Source: Pelagovum pacificum (GTDB lineage: Bacteria > Pseudomonadota > Alphaproteobacteria > Rhodobacterales > Rhodobacteraceae). Taken from it: a stretch of DNA of 64,000 bases. Below, in pieces: positions 28,270-37,553 of the stretch. A program made the position numbers and the translations under genes. Location: positions 1,302,001-1,366,000 of the forward strand of contig NZ_CP065915.1 of the NCBI RefSeq assembly GCF_016134045.1, in the 5' to 3' direction. Numbering within the stretch: position 1 is the stretch's first letter; each line of letters begins with the position of its first letter. The notes under the pieces are model-generated. The model worked only from the letters and a program-made list of their open reading frames with translations, was not told the DNA's origin and did not search any database.

Positions 28270-29216
28270 GCGGGCCGAGCTTGACCTGGGGTCTGATCGG
28301 AGCGTCGCGGATCGCCGCGCGGGCGATCGTCCCCGCCCTTCGCGCGGAGGGGCAGGTCATTACGTCCGTCGCCGCCGGCGACGCCACGCGGGCCACCGCC
28401 TTCGCTGAAGAGCACGCCATCGCCGGGACACATTCGGACTACGCGTCGCTCCTGGCCGGTCCGGGCATCGACGCCGTCTACATATCGCTCACCAACGAGC
28501 TGCATGCCGACTGGACCATCCGCGCCCTCCGGTCGGGCAAGCACGTCCTGTGCGAAAAGCCACTGGCCCTCGCCGAGCGCGACGCCGCCGCGATCGTCTC
28601 GGCCGAGTCCGCCTGTGGCCGGCGCGTGATGGAGGCGTTCTGCCATCTCTACCACCCGGCCGTCGTTGATCTTGCCGCCGCGATGGAGAGCGGTGCGCTG
28701 GGCGAGGTGCTCACGCTTCAGGGCGACCTGTCTTTCCCTCTCGAGGACGACGAAGACTTCCGCTGGTCGGCGGCGCGGGGTGGTGGCGCGGCGGCCGATC
28801 TCGGCTGCTACTTGCTCTGCCTGGCCAGCCTGCTGACCGGACATCCCGCGACGGAGATCAGCGTTGTGCGCCGGCCCCGGGGCGAGGTCGACGGTAGCGT
28901 GACGGCCCTGTTCCGGTCCGGTGACATCCATTGCACCATCACCGCAGGGCTGCTGTCGGGACCGCATCAGGGCCTGCGGGTTACCGGCACCGGCGCCATC
29001 GCCGAGCTGAACCAGCCGGTGACCACGCGCGGTCGGTCGGTCGAACTGAAGATCGGCGACGATGTGCGAACCTACCCCCCGCACGAGCCCTATCGGCACA
29101 TGGTGCGCCACTTCGTCGACGCGATCACGCACGGCGCGCCGATCCTCTTCGACAGCGCGGCATCCCTTGCGCAGGCAAACGCCCTCGAACAGCTTCGCGG
29201 AAAGGCCATGACATGA
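28266..29216 (+). CDS. Gfo/Idh/MocA-family oxidoreductase
   Basis: A 316-residue cytoplasmic NAD(P)-dependent oxidoreductase. The N-terminal Rossmann motif WGLIGASRIAARA and the family signature CEKPLAL with its catalytic Lys are present, and a C-terminal alpha/beta substrate domain follows. It overlaps the ROK gene by four bases (ATGA) and the first ATPase gene by four. In a fucoside locus it could oxidise fucose or a related sugar, or a sugar acid. The reaction is inference because the family is broad. Confidence 0.85.
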   Translation: MSGPSLTWGLIGASRIAARAIVPALRAEGQVITSVAAGDATRATAFAEEHAIAGTHSDYASLLAGPGIDAVYISLTNELHADWTIRALRSGKHVLCEKPLALAERDAAAIVSAESACGRRVMEAFCHLYHPAVVDLAAAMESGALGEVLTLQGDLSFPLEDDEDFRWSAARGGGAAADLGCYLLCLASLLTGHPATEISVVRRPRGEVDGSVTALFRSGDIHCTITAGLLSGPHQGLRVTGTGAIAELNQPVTTRGRSVELKIGDDVRTYPPHEPYRHMVRHFVDAITHGAPILFDSAASLAQANALEQLRGKAMT

Positions 29217-30223
29217 CCTCCGACCCGGTTCTCGCGGTCCGCAACCTGACAACCCGCTTCGATACGGAGCGCGGAGCGTTCCGGGCGGTCAGCGACGTCA
29301 GCCTCGAGATTCACCGGGGCGAGACACTGGCCGTGGTCGGCGAGTCCGGCTCCGGCAAGAGCGTGACCAGCCTCTCGGTGATGGGCCTGCTGCCGACGCC
29401 GCCGGCCACCATCGAAAGCGGCGCGATTACCTTCACCGGAGGCGACGGGCGGACACGCGACCTGCTGACCATCCCGAAGGAAGAGCTTCGCGCCCTGCGC
29501 GGCAACGATATCGCGATGATCTTCCAGGAGCCGATGACCTCCCTCAACCCGGTGTTCCGGGTGGGCGACCAGATCGCCGAGGCGATCATGCTGCATCAGA
29601 AGAAGTCGCGCCGCGACGCGATGCGCGCCGCCGTCGAGATGCTGCGCATCGTCGGCATCTCCGGTCCCGAGTCCCGCGTGAAGAACTTCCCGCACCAGAT
29701 GTCGGGCGGCATGCGGCAGCGCGTAATGATCGCGCTGGCCCTCTCCTGCCGGCCGTCGCTGCTGATCGCGGACGAGCCGACGACCGCGCTCGACGTGACG
29801 ATCCAGTCCCAGATCCTGCGGCTGATCGCGGACCTCAGGACCGAGATGGACACGGCGGTGATGTTCATTACCCACGACCTCGCCGTCGTGGCCGAGATCG
29901 CCGACCGGGTCTGCATCATGTATTGCGGTCGCGTGGTGGAGGAGGGCCCGGTGCGCGAGGTCTTCACGACGCCCCGCCATCCCTACACCAGGGCGCTCCT
30001 GGCAAGCCGGCCCGGCGCCATCGCCCGCAAGCGCGGCGAGCCGAAGCAACGGCTCTACGCGATCCCCGGCAAGGTGCCGAGCCCGCTGGACCCGCCGCCC
30101 GGCTGCGCCTTCGCGCCGCGCTGCCCGCATGCGACGGCAGCTTGCGACAGCGCGATGCCGCCGCTCGAGGCTGCCGGCACGGGGCGCGCCGTCCGCTGCA
30201 TCCGCTGGAAGGAGGTCTCATGA
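29213..30223 (+). CDS. ABC transporter ATP-binding protein, DppD type
   Basis: A 336-residue ATPase with Walker A GESGSGKS, signature SGGMRQR, Walker [12 protein letters not shown] and the C-terminal oligopeptide/dipeptide extension with [14 protein letters not shown], whose cysteines bind a cluster or metal in some homologues. Start and stop overlap its neighbours by four bases on each side. It supplies one of the two ATPase subunits for the DppBC-type permeases encoded on the opposite strand. Confidence 0.9.
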   Translation: MTSDPVLAVRNLTTRFDTERGAFRAVSDVSLEIHRGETLAVVGESGSGKSVTSLSVMGLLPTPPATIESGAITFTGGDGRTRDLLTIPKEELRALRGNDIAMIFQEPMTSLNPVFRVGDQIAEAIMLHQKKSRRDAMRAAVEMLRIVGISGPESRVKNFPHQMSGGMRQRVMIALALSCRPSLLIADEPTTALDVTIQSQILRLIADLRTEMDTAVMFITHDLAVVAEIADRVCIMYCGRVVEEGPVREVFTTPRHPYTRALLASRPGAIARKRGEPKQRLYAIPGKVPSPLDPPPGCAFAPRCPHATAACDSAMPPLEAAGTGRAVRCIRWKEVS

Positions 30224-31203
30224 TCAATCCCCCGCTTCTCGACGTCAGGGACCTGACCGTCCGCTTTCCCGTTCATGGCGGCGTGCTCGGCCGCCAGACC
30301 GGGGCCGTGCACGCGGTCGAAAAGGTCAGCTTCAGTATCGGAGAGGGCGAGATCTTCGGCCTCGTCGGCGAGTCCGGCTCGGGCAAGACCACGGTTGCCC
30401 GGTCGATCCTGCGGCTGAACGAGCCGACCGACGGCCGGGTCGAGTTCCGTGGGCAGAACCTTCTCGACCTGCCGGACCAGGAGTTCCTGCGGTACCGTCG
30501 GCGCATCCAGATGATCTTCCAGGACCCGTTCGCCAGCCTGAACCCGCGCAAGACCGTCTCGGGCATCATCGGCGAGGCACTATCGATCCACAAGCTGGCC
30601 AAGGGCGAGGCGAAGCGGCAGCGGATTGCGGAGCTGCTCGACCTCGTCGGCCTGCCGTCGGACGCCGCATCGCGCTATCCGCACGAGTTCTCCGGCGGGC
30701 AGCGGCAGCGGATCGGCATCGCGCGGGCGCTGGCGGTCGATCCGACGCTGCTGGTGGCGGACGAGCCGATCTCCGCACTCGACGTGTCGATCCAGGCCCA
30801 GATCCTGAACCTGTTGCAGGACCTGCAGGAAAAGCTCGGCCTGACGATCCTGATCGTGGCGCATGACCTCTCGGTGGTTGAGCATTTCTGCGACCGCGTC
30901 GGCGTGATGTACCTCGGACGGATGATGGAAGTCGGTCGCGCCGACGACGTGTTCGAAGCGCCCGCCCATCCCTACACCCGCCAGCTGTCCGCCGCCGCGC
31001 CCCGCATCGATTTCACCCGCGACCGTGAGCAGGTCGTCGTCGAAGGCGAGATCCCGAGCGCGCTCTCTCCGCCGTCGGGCTGCGTGTTCAGGACGCGCTG
31101 CCAGCATGCCGTCGCGTCCTGCGCATCCCAGGTGCCGGAAATGTCGGCGGTCGACGCCGACGCAGGGCACGCCGCGGCCTGCCTGCGCCTGTCGGAGCTG
31201 TAG
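30220..31203 (+). CDS. ABC transporter ATP-binding protein, DppF type
   Basis: A 327-residue ATPase with Walker [27 protein letters not shown], signature SGGQRQR, Walker B LVADEPISALD and a C-terminal cysteine set CVFRTRCQHAVASC. A strong GGAGG ribosome site (30211-30215) precedes the ATG, which overlaps the DppD-type stop. It completes the fucoside-locus importer and is the last gene of the plus-strand arm. Confidence 0.9.
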   Translation: MINPPLLDVRDLTVRFPVHGGVLGRQTGAVHAVEKVSFSIGEGEIFGLVGESGSGKTTVARSILRLNEPTDGRVEFRGQNLLDLPDQEFLRYRRRIQMIFQDPFASLNPRKTVSGIIGEALSIHKLAKGEAKRQRIAELLDLVGLPSDAASRYPHEFSGGQRQRIGIARALAVDPTLLVADEPISALDVSIQAQILNLLQDLQEKLGLTILIVAHDLSVVEHFCDRVGVMYLGRMMEVGRADDVFEAPAHPYTRQLSAAAPRIDFTRDREQVVVEGEIPSALSPPSGCVFRTRCQHAVASCASQVPEMSAVDADAGHAAACLRLSEL

Positions 31204-31373
31204 CGTCCCTTTCGGGTCCGGGAGGAATCGCGAGACTATTCGCACGCAATCTCCGTTCGTCTTGCGCCGCAGCGGTCCTACCTGAGACCGCGAGAGTGAC
31301 CGGGATCGACGATTCGCCATCACGCGGCGGGTCGGGTCCCGGCATCACCAAGCAGACAAATGGAGAATTCGCA

Positions 31374-32486
31374 GTGGCAACCACCGGCAAGCAACTGTTC
31401 ACGACGCTGGACGCAGACGGAACCCTGACCGTGGCGATCGAAGACGTCACCGTGCCCGATCCGTCCGGCAGTCAGGTGCTCGTGAAAATGGAGGCGGCGC
31501 CGATCAACCCCTCCGATCTCGCCATTCTGGCCGGCGCGGCCGATCTGGAAAATGCCAGCTATTCCCCGGGCAAATTCGTCGCGACGGTGCCGGAGCCCTA
31601 CAACTCCGGCTCCAAAGCGCGTCACGGGCTGAAACTGCCTGCCGGCAACGAGGGCGCCGGCACTGTCGTCGCCACCGGTGACGATGATGCGGCGAAGGCT
31701 CTGATGGGCCAGCGGGTCGCCTGTGTCCCGGGCTATGCCTACAGCCAGTATTGCATCGTCGATGCCTCGACCTGCCTGCCGCTCGGCGATCACTCGGCCG
31801 AAGAGGGCGCCAGCGCCTTCGTCAACCCGATGACGGCGCTCGGGTTTGTCGAAAGTGCCCGGCGCGACGGTCAGGATGCGATCGTGCACACCGTCGGCGC
31901 GTCGAACCTCGGCCAGATGCTGACCCGCATCTGCAAGGAGGACGGCATCGCGCTCGTCAATATCGTCCGCAAGGACAGCCAGGCGGACCTGCTGGCCGAA
32001 CTCGGCTCCACCCACGTCGTCAACTCTTCGGACGATGACTTCATGGACCAGCTTCGCACCGCGATCGATGAAACCGGCGCGTTCTACGGCTTCGATCCGA
32101 TCGGCGGTGGCAGGATGGTCGATCAGGTGTTCCAGGCGATGGAGCAGGTCGCGGCAAGCCGGATGTCGGAATATTCCCGCTACGGCTCGAACGAGATGAA
32201 GCGGATGTTCATCTACGGGCGCCTCGACACCGGCATGACGATGCTTTCGCCGAGCTATGGCTTCGGCTGGTCCCTGTCGGGCTGGCTGCTGTTCCCGTTC
32301 CTCCAGTCGGCGGATCGCGAGACGGTCGAGCGGATGCGCAAGCGCGTGCTCGACAATCTCACGACGACCTTCGCCAGCCACTACAAGACGCGCGTCACTC
32401 TCGACGAGATGCTGACCAAGGATGCCATCACCGACTACCGCACGATGAAGACGGGCGAGAAATACCTCGTAACTCCGTGGTCCTGA
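31374..32486 (+). CDS. Zinc-binding-dehydrogenase-family (MDR) oxidoreductase
   Basis: A 370-residue cytoplasmic medium-chain dehydrogenase/reductase. It has the N-terminal GroES-like fold (MEAAPINPSDLAILAG), then a Rossmann domain with HTVGASNLGQML. The cysteines of the catalytic zinc site are missing, which places it nearer the quinone-oxidoreductase or enoyl-reductase branch than zinc alcohol dehydrogenases. The GTG at 31374 follows a TGGAGAA ribosome site; an ATG 26 codons earlier would add a low-complexity leader and is less likely. It stands alone, and its substrate is unknown. Confidence 0.78.
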   Translation: MATTGKQLFTTLDADGTLTVAIEDVTVPDPSGSQVLVKMEAAPINPSDLAILAGAADLENASYSPGKFVATVPEPYNSGSKARHGLKLPAGNEGAGTVVATGDDDAAKALMGQRVACVPGYAYSQYCIVDASTCLPLGDHSAEEGASAFVNPMTALGFVESARRDGQDAIVHTVGASNLGQMLTRICKEDGIALVNIVRKDSQADLLAELGSTHVVNSSDDDFMDQLRTAIDETGAFYGFDPIGGGRMVDQVFQAMEQVAASRMSEYSRYGSNEMKRMFIYGRLDTGMTMLSPSYGFGWSLSGWLLFPFLQSADRETVERMRKRVLDNLTTTFASHYKTRVTLDEMLTKDAITDYRTMKTGEKYLVTPWS

Positions 32487-32616
32487 CGGGCTGAACGCGG
32501 GGCAGGGGGCGGGTTCGGGGCAGGTGTCCCGACCTTGCCCACTCCGCGAGCTTTCGCGCGCGATCCCTTGGACGGCAGCTGCTTCGCGCTCAAGCGAAAA
32601 ATCGGGCAGCGCCCCG

Positions 32617-32638
32617 TTGTAATGTTATAACATAACAA
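32617..32638. promoter_or_regulatory. Zur-like operator
   Basis: An AT-rich 22-base palindrome in an otherwise GC-rich region. The core ATGTTATAACAT (32622-32633) is perfect and the arms match at 10 of 11 positions overall. It resembles alphaproteobacterial Zur boxes (TGTTAT/ATAACA type). It lies about 70 bases before a gene for an AztD-like zinc chaperone, so zinc-dependent repression is the expected control. Confidence 0.75.
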
Positions 32639-32705
32639 TTACTGATCTCCCGGTCGGTAGCGATGACGCGCGTCGCGCCGAGGAATTCGACTGAGGAGAC
32701 AGAGA

Positions 32706-33911
32706 ATGACACGCGAAATCAGCGCCTTGTTCGCGGGGGCCATGGTGTTGGCCGGACCGGCGCAGGCACAGGACGAGGCAGAGCTCTGGCGGCTGTTCGT
32801 GGCGGATCACGACAGCGGAAAGATCACTGCCCTGGACCTGACCGCGCCCGACAACCGGTGGGAGTTCGAGGTGGAAGGCGCCGCGCGTCTCTATCCGACG
32901 GCGACCGGGCGGGGCGTCGTCGCCGTTCAGTCGGACGACGATGCCGTCTCCTTCCTCGCCAGCGGGTTCAGCCTCGAGGCGCATGGCGATCACGCCGACA
33001 TCGACGTCGGCGCGCCGTCTTTGATCGAGGGTGAGCTCACCGGACCGCGACCGTTCCACGTCGTCACGCACGGCGACAATACGGCGATCAACTTCGACCG
33101 GGGCGGCTATGCGACCTTCCATGAAGAGCACGACCTTCTCGAAGGGTCGCTCGAGGGCGAGACCTTCGAGCAGGCAACGGCGCATCACGGGTTCTCGGTT
33201 CCCTGGCAGGGGCGAGTGGTCAGCTCCGTGGCGTCCACCGACCCGGTAGAGGGGGACAACCTGCCCCCGCGCGTGGGGCTCCAGGTGTTCAGCGCCGATG
33301 GCGAACCGGTCGGTGAGATGCAGTCCTGCACGGATCTCCACGGCGAAGCCTTCTCGGGCGCCGTCATGCTGGCCGGCTGTGCCGAGGGGGTCGCGATGGT
33401 CTCGGCCGAGGGTGACGAGCTCGTCACCGGCATGTTGCCCTATCCCGGTGATCTGCCTGACGGCAGCACCGGCACGCTGCTCGGCTCGCGCTCGATGCAG
33501 GTCTTCCTTGGCAACTACGGCGACAGCGGCGTCGTGGTCATCGATCCAACGGCGGAGCCCTACTTCTCCTATGTCGAACTGCCGTACCGGCGTGTCGACT
33601 TCATCCTCGACCCGGCCCGGCCGCAGCACGGCTACATCCTGACCGAGGACGGGACCCTGCACCGGCTGAACATGCTCGACGCCACGATCGAGGACAGTGC
33701 GACCGTGAGCGCGCCCTACTCGATGGACGGCCACTGGCGTGATCCGCGCCCGCGGCTCGCGATGGCCGGCGACCGGATCGTGCTGACCGACCCGAACGAG
33801 GGGCTCGTCCGTGTGCTCGACGTCGAAACGCTCGAAGAGACGGCGACGATCCCCGTGGAGGGCGTGCCCTACAACGTGATCTCGGTCGGCGGCAGCGGCC
33901 TCGTCCACTGA
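32706..33911 (+). CDS. aztD: AztD-like periplasmic zinc metallochaperone
   Basis: A 401-residue periplasmic protein with signal peptide ending AQA-QDE and beta-propeller-like repeats. Histidine motifs of AztD are visible: HGDHADID near residue 98, THGDN, TAHHGF and DLHGEAF. AztD hands zinc to the binding protein AztC of the AztABC importer. A GAGGAGA ribosome site precedes the ATG, and a Zur-like palindrome lies in the upstream region. The aztABC genes are not in this window, which is unusual because AztD was described as part of an aztABCD cluster. A DUF1007 protein and a NicO transporter follow instead. Confidence 0.8.
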   Translation: MTREISALFAGAMVLAGPAQAQDEAELWRLFVADHDSGKITALDLTAPDNRWEFEVEGAARLYPTATGRGVVAVQSDDDAVSFLASGFSLEAHGDHADIDVGAPSLIEGELTGPRPFHVVTHGDNTAINFDRGGYATFHEEHDLLEGSLEGETFEQATAHHGFSVPWQGRVVSSVASTDPVEGDNLPPRVGLQVFSADGEPVGEMQSCTDLHGEAFSGAVMLAGCAEGVAMVSAEGDELVTGMLPYPGDLPDGSTGTLLGSRSMQVFLGNYGDSGVVVIDPTAEPYFSYVELPYRRVDFILDPARPQHGYILTEDGTLHRLNMLDATIEDSATVSAPYSMDGHWRDPRPRLAMAGDRIVLTDPNEGLVRVLDVETLEETATIPVEGVPYNVISVGGSGLVH

Positions 33912-34215
33912 TCCGACCGAGCTGATCTCCTCCCGCGCCGCCACTCGGCGCGGGAGGTCCCGGATACATGTGCACGAGGTTCGGAGATGAGAGCGACCGA
34001 CTGGGCTGCTCGAGGACATGATCGGACCCTGCGACCGGTGTCCGGCCAGTTCCCCCGGCGCATTGTCCCCGCCCGAGGGGCCGGCACCCACCGACGGCGC
34101 GATGATGCGCCATAACGCGCGGACGCTCGAAGAAGCTCTGGCCGACTGAGGCCTGTCGCGATACCGAGCAACGGGTTCCGGCACACCGCCGGGGGCCCGA
34201 AGCACGGGGGCGACG
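33912..34215. other. Intergenic region, 304 bases, between aztD and the DUF1007 gene
   Basis: It starts with a strong hairpin (listed separately). The remaining 250 or so bases have no supported gene and no second Zur-like palindrome. The DUF1007-NicO pair may thus have its own promoter and need not be zinc-regulated. Confidence 0.5.
33929..33957 (+). terminator. Perfect 12-base-pair hairpin after aztD
   Basis: CCTCCCGCGCCG (33929-33940) pairs exactly with CGGCGCGGGAGG (33946-33957) around loop CCACT, 18 bases after the aztD stop. Only a short TCC follows, with no T run. It probably ends most aztD transcripts. Confidence 0.7.
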
Positions 34216-34872
34216 ATGCGGACAACATTCCTGGCGTTCATCTCGATGACACTGGCCGGCAACATCTGGGCCCCGTCGCCCGCCGCTGCGCACCCCCATG
34301 TCTTCGTCGACGGCGGCATCGACCTGCAATTTGACGGCGAGGGGCGGTTGGCTGCGCTCGAGGTGACATGGCTCTACGACGAGTTCGAAACGCTCTACAT
34401 GCTGTCCTCCTACGCGCTCGACCTGAATGACGCCGGCGAACTGGACGAGGCGGACCGCCTCGCGCTGGTGCGCGAACTCAGCATCTGGCCCGACGATTTC
34501 GACGGCTCCGCGCACCTGACGGTTGATGGCGAGGCGGTGCCGCTCGACTGGCCGGAGGGCGTCGATGCGACGCTCGAAGATGGCCGGTTGCAGAAGACCT
34601 TCACGCGCCAGCTGACCGAACCGCTGGACCTTCAGGGCGGATTGGCGGAAGTGGCCTTCTACGAATCCACCTATTTCTTCGCCTTCTCCATCACCATGCC
34701 GCCGCGCATGCTGGGCAATGCGCCGGATTGCAGGGCCGAGGTCGCCGCCTTCGATCCCGACGCGCACTCCGACCTGCAGGATACCCTGAGCACCCTCGGG
34801 CGGGAGGAGACGCCGACCATCCCCAACGTCGGCAAACTGTTCGCCGACCGGGTGCTGCTGACATGCGGGTGA
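34216..34872 (+). CDS. DUF1007 family periplasmic protein
   Basis: A 218-residue exported protein with signal peptide ending AAA-HPHVF. The HPHVFVDGGIDL start of the mature chain and the YFFAF block match the DUF1007 family. These proteins are commonly encoded beside NicO/RcnA-type nickel or cobalt transporters and are thought to assist them in the periplasm; the mature N-terminal histidines could bind metal. The next gene starts within its last ten bases, so the pair is translationally coupled. Confidence 0.82.
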   Translation: MRTTFLAFISMTLAGNIWAPSPAAAHPHVFVDGGIDLQFDGEGRLAALEVTWLYDEFETLYMLSSYALDLNDAGELDEADRLALVRELSIWPDDFDGSAHLTVDGEAVPLDWPEGVDATLEDGRLQKTFTRQLTEPLDLQGGLAEVAFYESTYFFAFSITMPPRMLGNAPDCRAEVAAFDPDAHSDLQDTLSTLGREETPTIPNVGKLFADRVLLTCG

Positions 34873-35759
34873 GGCTGCTTCTGCTCATCGTGGTGGCCAT
34901 CGTGCTGGCGGTGGCCCTGCGCGGCACGTTGCAGGATGTCGCGGAGTGGGCCGTGCTGATGCAGCGCGGCTTCCAGAACGAGATCGCGGGCGCCATCCGC
35001 GAATTGCGCGCCGGAGAGGCCGGCGCCTGGCTGGCGTTGCTCGCCGGGGCAGGGGCCTACGGGTTCGTCCACGCGGTCGGTCCGGGACACGGCAAGTATC
35101 TTGTGGGCGGTGTCGGGCTTGGCTCGGACGTCGGCGCGGCACGGCTGCTGGCGATCGCGCTGGTCTCCTCGCTGGCGCAGGCGCTATGGGCGATCCTGCT
35201 GGTCTACGGGGGCTTCGCGCTCCTGCAGGTGTCGGCGCAGCGGCTCACGTCACTGACCGAGGACTATCTCGCGCCGGCGAGCTACCTCGCCATTGCCGCG
35301 ATCGGCCTGGTGCTCGTCGGTCGTGGCCTGCTGGCGCTTCGCTCCGGCGCTGTGGCGACCAGGCACGGTCACCACCATCACGACCACGACCACGACGCCC
35401 ACTGCGGCCATTCCCACGGCCCGAGCCCGGAGGACGTGGCCGGGCTGCGTTCCCTCCGGGACATGCTGATCCTCGTTGTCAGCATCGCGATCCGGCCCTG
35501 CACGGGTGCGATCTTCCTTCTCGTCATCGCATGGCAGATGGACATCCGCCTCGCCGGTGCCATCGCCGTGCTGGTCATGGGGTTGGGCACCAGCCTGTTG
35601 ACCAGCCTCGTCGCGGTCTCCAGCGTGGTGGCCCGGGGCCTGGCTTTCGCGAGCCAGGGCGCGGAACGTCTCGGGGCGCTCTCCTCGTCCCTGCAGGTAT
35701 TCGGCGGCATCCTGATCGTCTGGCTGAGCGCAACCATGCTGTTCTATTCGCTCGCCTGA
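34863..35759 (+). CDS. NicO-family nickel/cobalt (divalent metal) transporter, RcnA-like
   Basis: A 298-residue inner-membrane protein with about six helices. Family marks are HAVGPGHGKYLVGG in the second helix and RPCTGAIFLLVIAW after the cytoplasmic loop. That loop is very histidine-rich (GHHHHDHDHDAHCGHSHG, about residues 168-186), as in RcnA exporters. The ATG at 34863 overlaps the DUF1007 gene by ten bases. The position near aztD suggests a role in divalent-metal balance, but import versus export and the metal are open. Confidence 0.85.
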   Translation: MRVRLLLLIVVAIVLAVALRGTLQDVAEWAVLMQRGFQNEIAGAIRELRAGEAGAWLALLAGAGAYGFVHAVGPGHGKYLVGGVGLGSDVGAARLLAIALVSSLAQALWAILLVYGGFALLQVSAQRLTSLTEDYLAPASYLAIAAIGLVLVGRGLLALRSGAVATRHGHHHHDHDHDAHCGHSHGPSPEDVAGLRSLRDMLILVVSIAIRPCTGAIFLLVIAWQMDIRLAGAIAVLVMGLGTSLLTSLVAVSSVVARGLAFASQGAERLGALSSSLQVFGGILIVWLSATMLFYSLA

Positions 35760-35814
35760 CCGGCTGCCTCGCCAAGCGTGGGCGCGTCTGGCCCGGCATT
35801 CCGAACATCGGTGA

Positions 35815-35837
35815 CCCGGGCGAGGTCGTCGCCCGGG
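35815..35837. terminator. Bidirectional hairpin between convergent NicO and SCO genes
   Basis: CCCGGGCGA (35815-35823) and TCGCCCGGG (35829-35837) form a perfect 9-base-pair stem with a 5-base loop. It lies between two converging genes and probably serves both transcripts. Confidence 0.65.
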
Positions 35838-35848
35838 CCGAGGCGCGA

Positions 35849-36436
35849 TCACATCACGCTGCGAATGGTCTCGACGGCAGAGTCGGTCGGTTCCTGGTAG
35901 GCGATGGGCTCAACCAGCCGACCGTTCTCATCGAACAGCAGGACCATCGCCGAATGATCCATCGTGTAGCCGCCGTCATCGAGCGGGATCTTCGCGGCGT
36001 AGATCCGGAAGGCGCGGATGGCTTCCGCGATCTGCTCTTCGCTGCCGGTCACGCCGGAGACACCGGGCACCCAGGACACGTAGTTGCCGAGAACCTCGGC
36101 CGTGTCCCGCTCCGGGTCGACGGTGACGAAGAAGACCCGGATCTGGTCGCCGGTCTCCGCCAGTTCCTGCTGCCAGAGGTCGATGTCGGACAGAGTTGTC
36201 GGGCAGACTTCCGGACAGTGGGTGAAGCCGAAGAAGATCGCGGTCGGCTCACCAAGCAGAGACTCTTCGGTGAAAGGTTGACCATCCGTCGTCACCAGCT
36301 CGTAGTCCCCATGGCCGAGAGTATCGCTGACGCTCTCGTCGAGCCGGGGCAGCACGAAGGCGAACATCCCGACCCCGACGAGCGCGATGACCACGAGCCC
36401 CCACAGGACCATCTGTATCGATGTAAGGCGCGGCAT
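35849..36436 (-). CDS. SCO1/SenC-family copper chaperone
   Basis: A 195-residue membrane-anchored thioredoxin-fold protein with an N-terminal helix (VLWGLVVIALVGVGMFAFV). The copper-binding HCPEVCPT and the distant histidine in MDHSAMV are the conserved SCO ligands. SCO proteins help deliver copper to the CuA centre of cytochrome oxidase. The ATG at 36436 was chosen because the 23 codons before it overlap the tail of the previous gene and are not family-like. It lies one base after the YcnI-PCuAC gene, fitting joint copper delivery. Confidence 0.88.
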   Translation of the reverse strand: MPRLTSIQMVLWGLVVIALVGVGMFAFVLPRLDESVSDTLGHGDYELVTTDGQPFTEESLLGEPTAIFFGFTHCPEVCPTTLSDIDLWQQELAETGDQIRVFFVTVDPERDTAEVLGNYVSWVPGVSGVTGSEEQIAEAIRAFRIYAAKIPLDDGGYTMDHSAMVLLFDENGRLVEPIAYQEPTDSAVETIRSVM

Positions 36437-36437
36437 C

Positions 36438-37451
36438 TCAGTTCTCGCCGCCCGAGTGGTCCATCGCGCCGTGGTCCATCGCGCCGTGATCCATGCCCTC
36501 CGCATTGCGGGCGGCGACCGGGAAGGTGAGCGTGACCTCTCCGGCGTTCTCGAATTCCAGCGTGACCTCGTGGTTCTCGCCTTCGACGAGCGGTGCGCCG
36601 AGTTCCATGAACATCACGTGGTAGCCACCCGGCTCCAGAACGACGGTCTCACCGGCAGGGATCGGAAGACCGTCGGCAAGCTCGCGCATCCGCATCACGT
36701 CACCCTCCATCGCCATCTCGTGGATCTCGACGCGACCAGCGAAGGGAGCGGAGCCGGCAATCAGCGTATCGTCCGTGTCGCCAGGGTTGGTGATCGTGAC
36801 ATAACCGCCGCCGACCGGCTGGTTCGGCAGGGACGCACGCGTGAAGGCGCCCGACAGCGTCAGCTCGCCGATGGTAACGTCGGCGGATGCGACATCCCCG
36901 TGCGCACCGTGGTTGTGGCTGTGGCCGTGGTCGTCTCCGCCGCCCGCGGCCACCACCGTCAGCGACGGTGCCGGGTTGGGCACGCCGCTTTCACCTGAGG
37001 TATCGGTCCAGTCGGCAGTGCCGTCGGCGCAGATTTGCGTGGTCGGGAAGTAGAGTACCGTGCCGGGCTCGATGTCCGCACCGATCGAGCCGCGAAAGAC
37101 GAACTCGTCGTACCAGCCATCCTCGAGATTGCCGTCTGACCACGTGATGGTCCGGACCCCCTCCGTCATCTCGGTGCCGTGGTTCATGTAGGGCGTCTCA
37201 TAAGTGCCGGTCTCGGTCTCGAGCATCCAGTCAGCCTTCGGCATGGGCTTGGCGTTGTAGAAGCCTTCGGGGAGATCGACGCTGACAGTATGCGTGGCTT
37301 GGCCGTCGCAGCCATGAGGCACACGCAGGACGGCGCGGTACGTCGATCCCGCCGGGGCTTCGCCGACTTCGAGCGTCGAATGGGCCGAGGCCGGGGCGGC
37401 CATGGTGAACGCGGCCGCTGCCATGCAGGCCGAAAGTGTAAGGTTTTTCAT
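36438..37451 (-). CDS. YcnI (DUF1775) - PCuAC fusion, periplasmic copper chaperone
   Basis: A 337-residue exported protein. After a signal peptide ending ASA-HSTLEV comes a YcnI/DUF1775 domain (about 22-165), in which the mature N-terminal His is the known copper ligand. A His-rich linker (DDHGHSHNHGAHGD) leads to a PCuAC domain (about 195-315) with IHEMAMEGDVMRM followed by GGYHVMFM, the His/Met copper site. The C-terminus repeats MDHGA. The two chaperones are separate proteins in many bacteria. It sits between DUF2946 and SCO genes in a probable copper-loading operon. The ATG at 37451 fits the signal peptide. Confidence 0.9.
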   Translation of the reverse strand: MKNLTLSACMAAAAFTMAAPASAHSTLEVGEAPAGSTYRAVLRVPHGCDGQATHTVSVDLPEGFYNAKPMPKADWMLETETGTYETPYMNHGTEMTEGVRTITWSDGNLEDGWYDEFVFRGSIGADIEPGTVLYFPTTQICADGTADWTDTSGESGVPNPAPSLTVVAAGGGDDHGHSHNHGAHGDVASADVTIGELTLSGAFTRASLPNQPVGGGYVTITNPGDTDDTLIAGSAPFAGRVEIHEMAMEGDVMRMRELADGLPIPAGETVVLEPGGYHVMFMELGAPLVEGENHEVTLEFENAGEVTLTFPVAARNAEGMDHGAMDHGAMDHSGGEN

Positions 37452-37553
37452 AAGATTATCCTGATAGTTCGCAGCGACTCGCACACACCTTCCGTGCGTC
37501 CTGTGAGGCTGCCGACAAGAGAGTGTCCCGCGCCGGTTCCGGCACAGGTCGGA

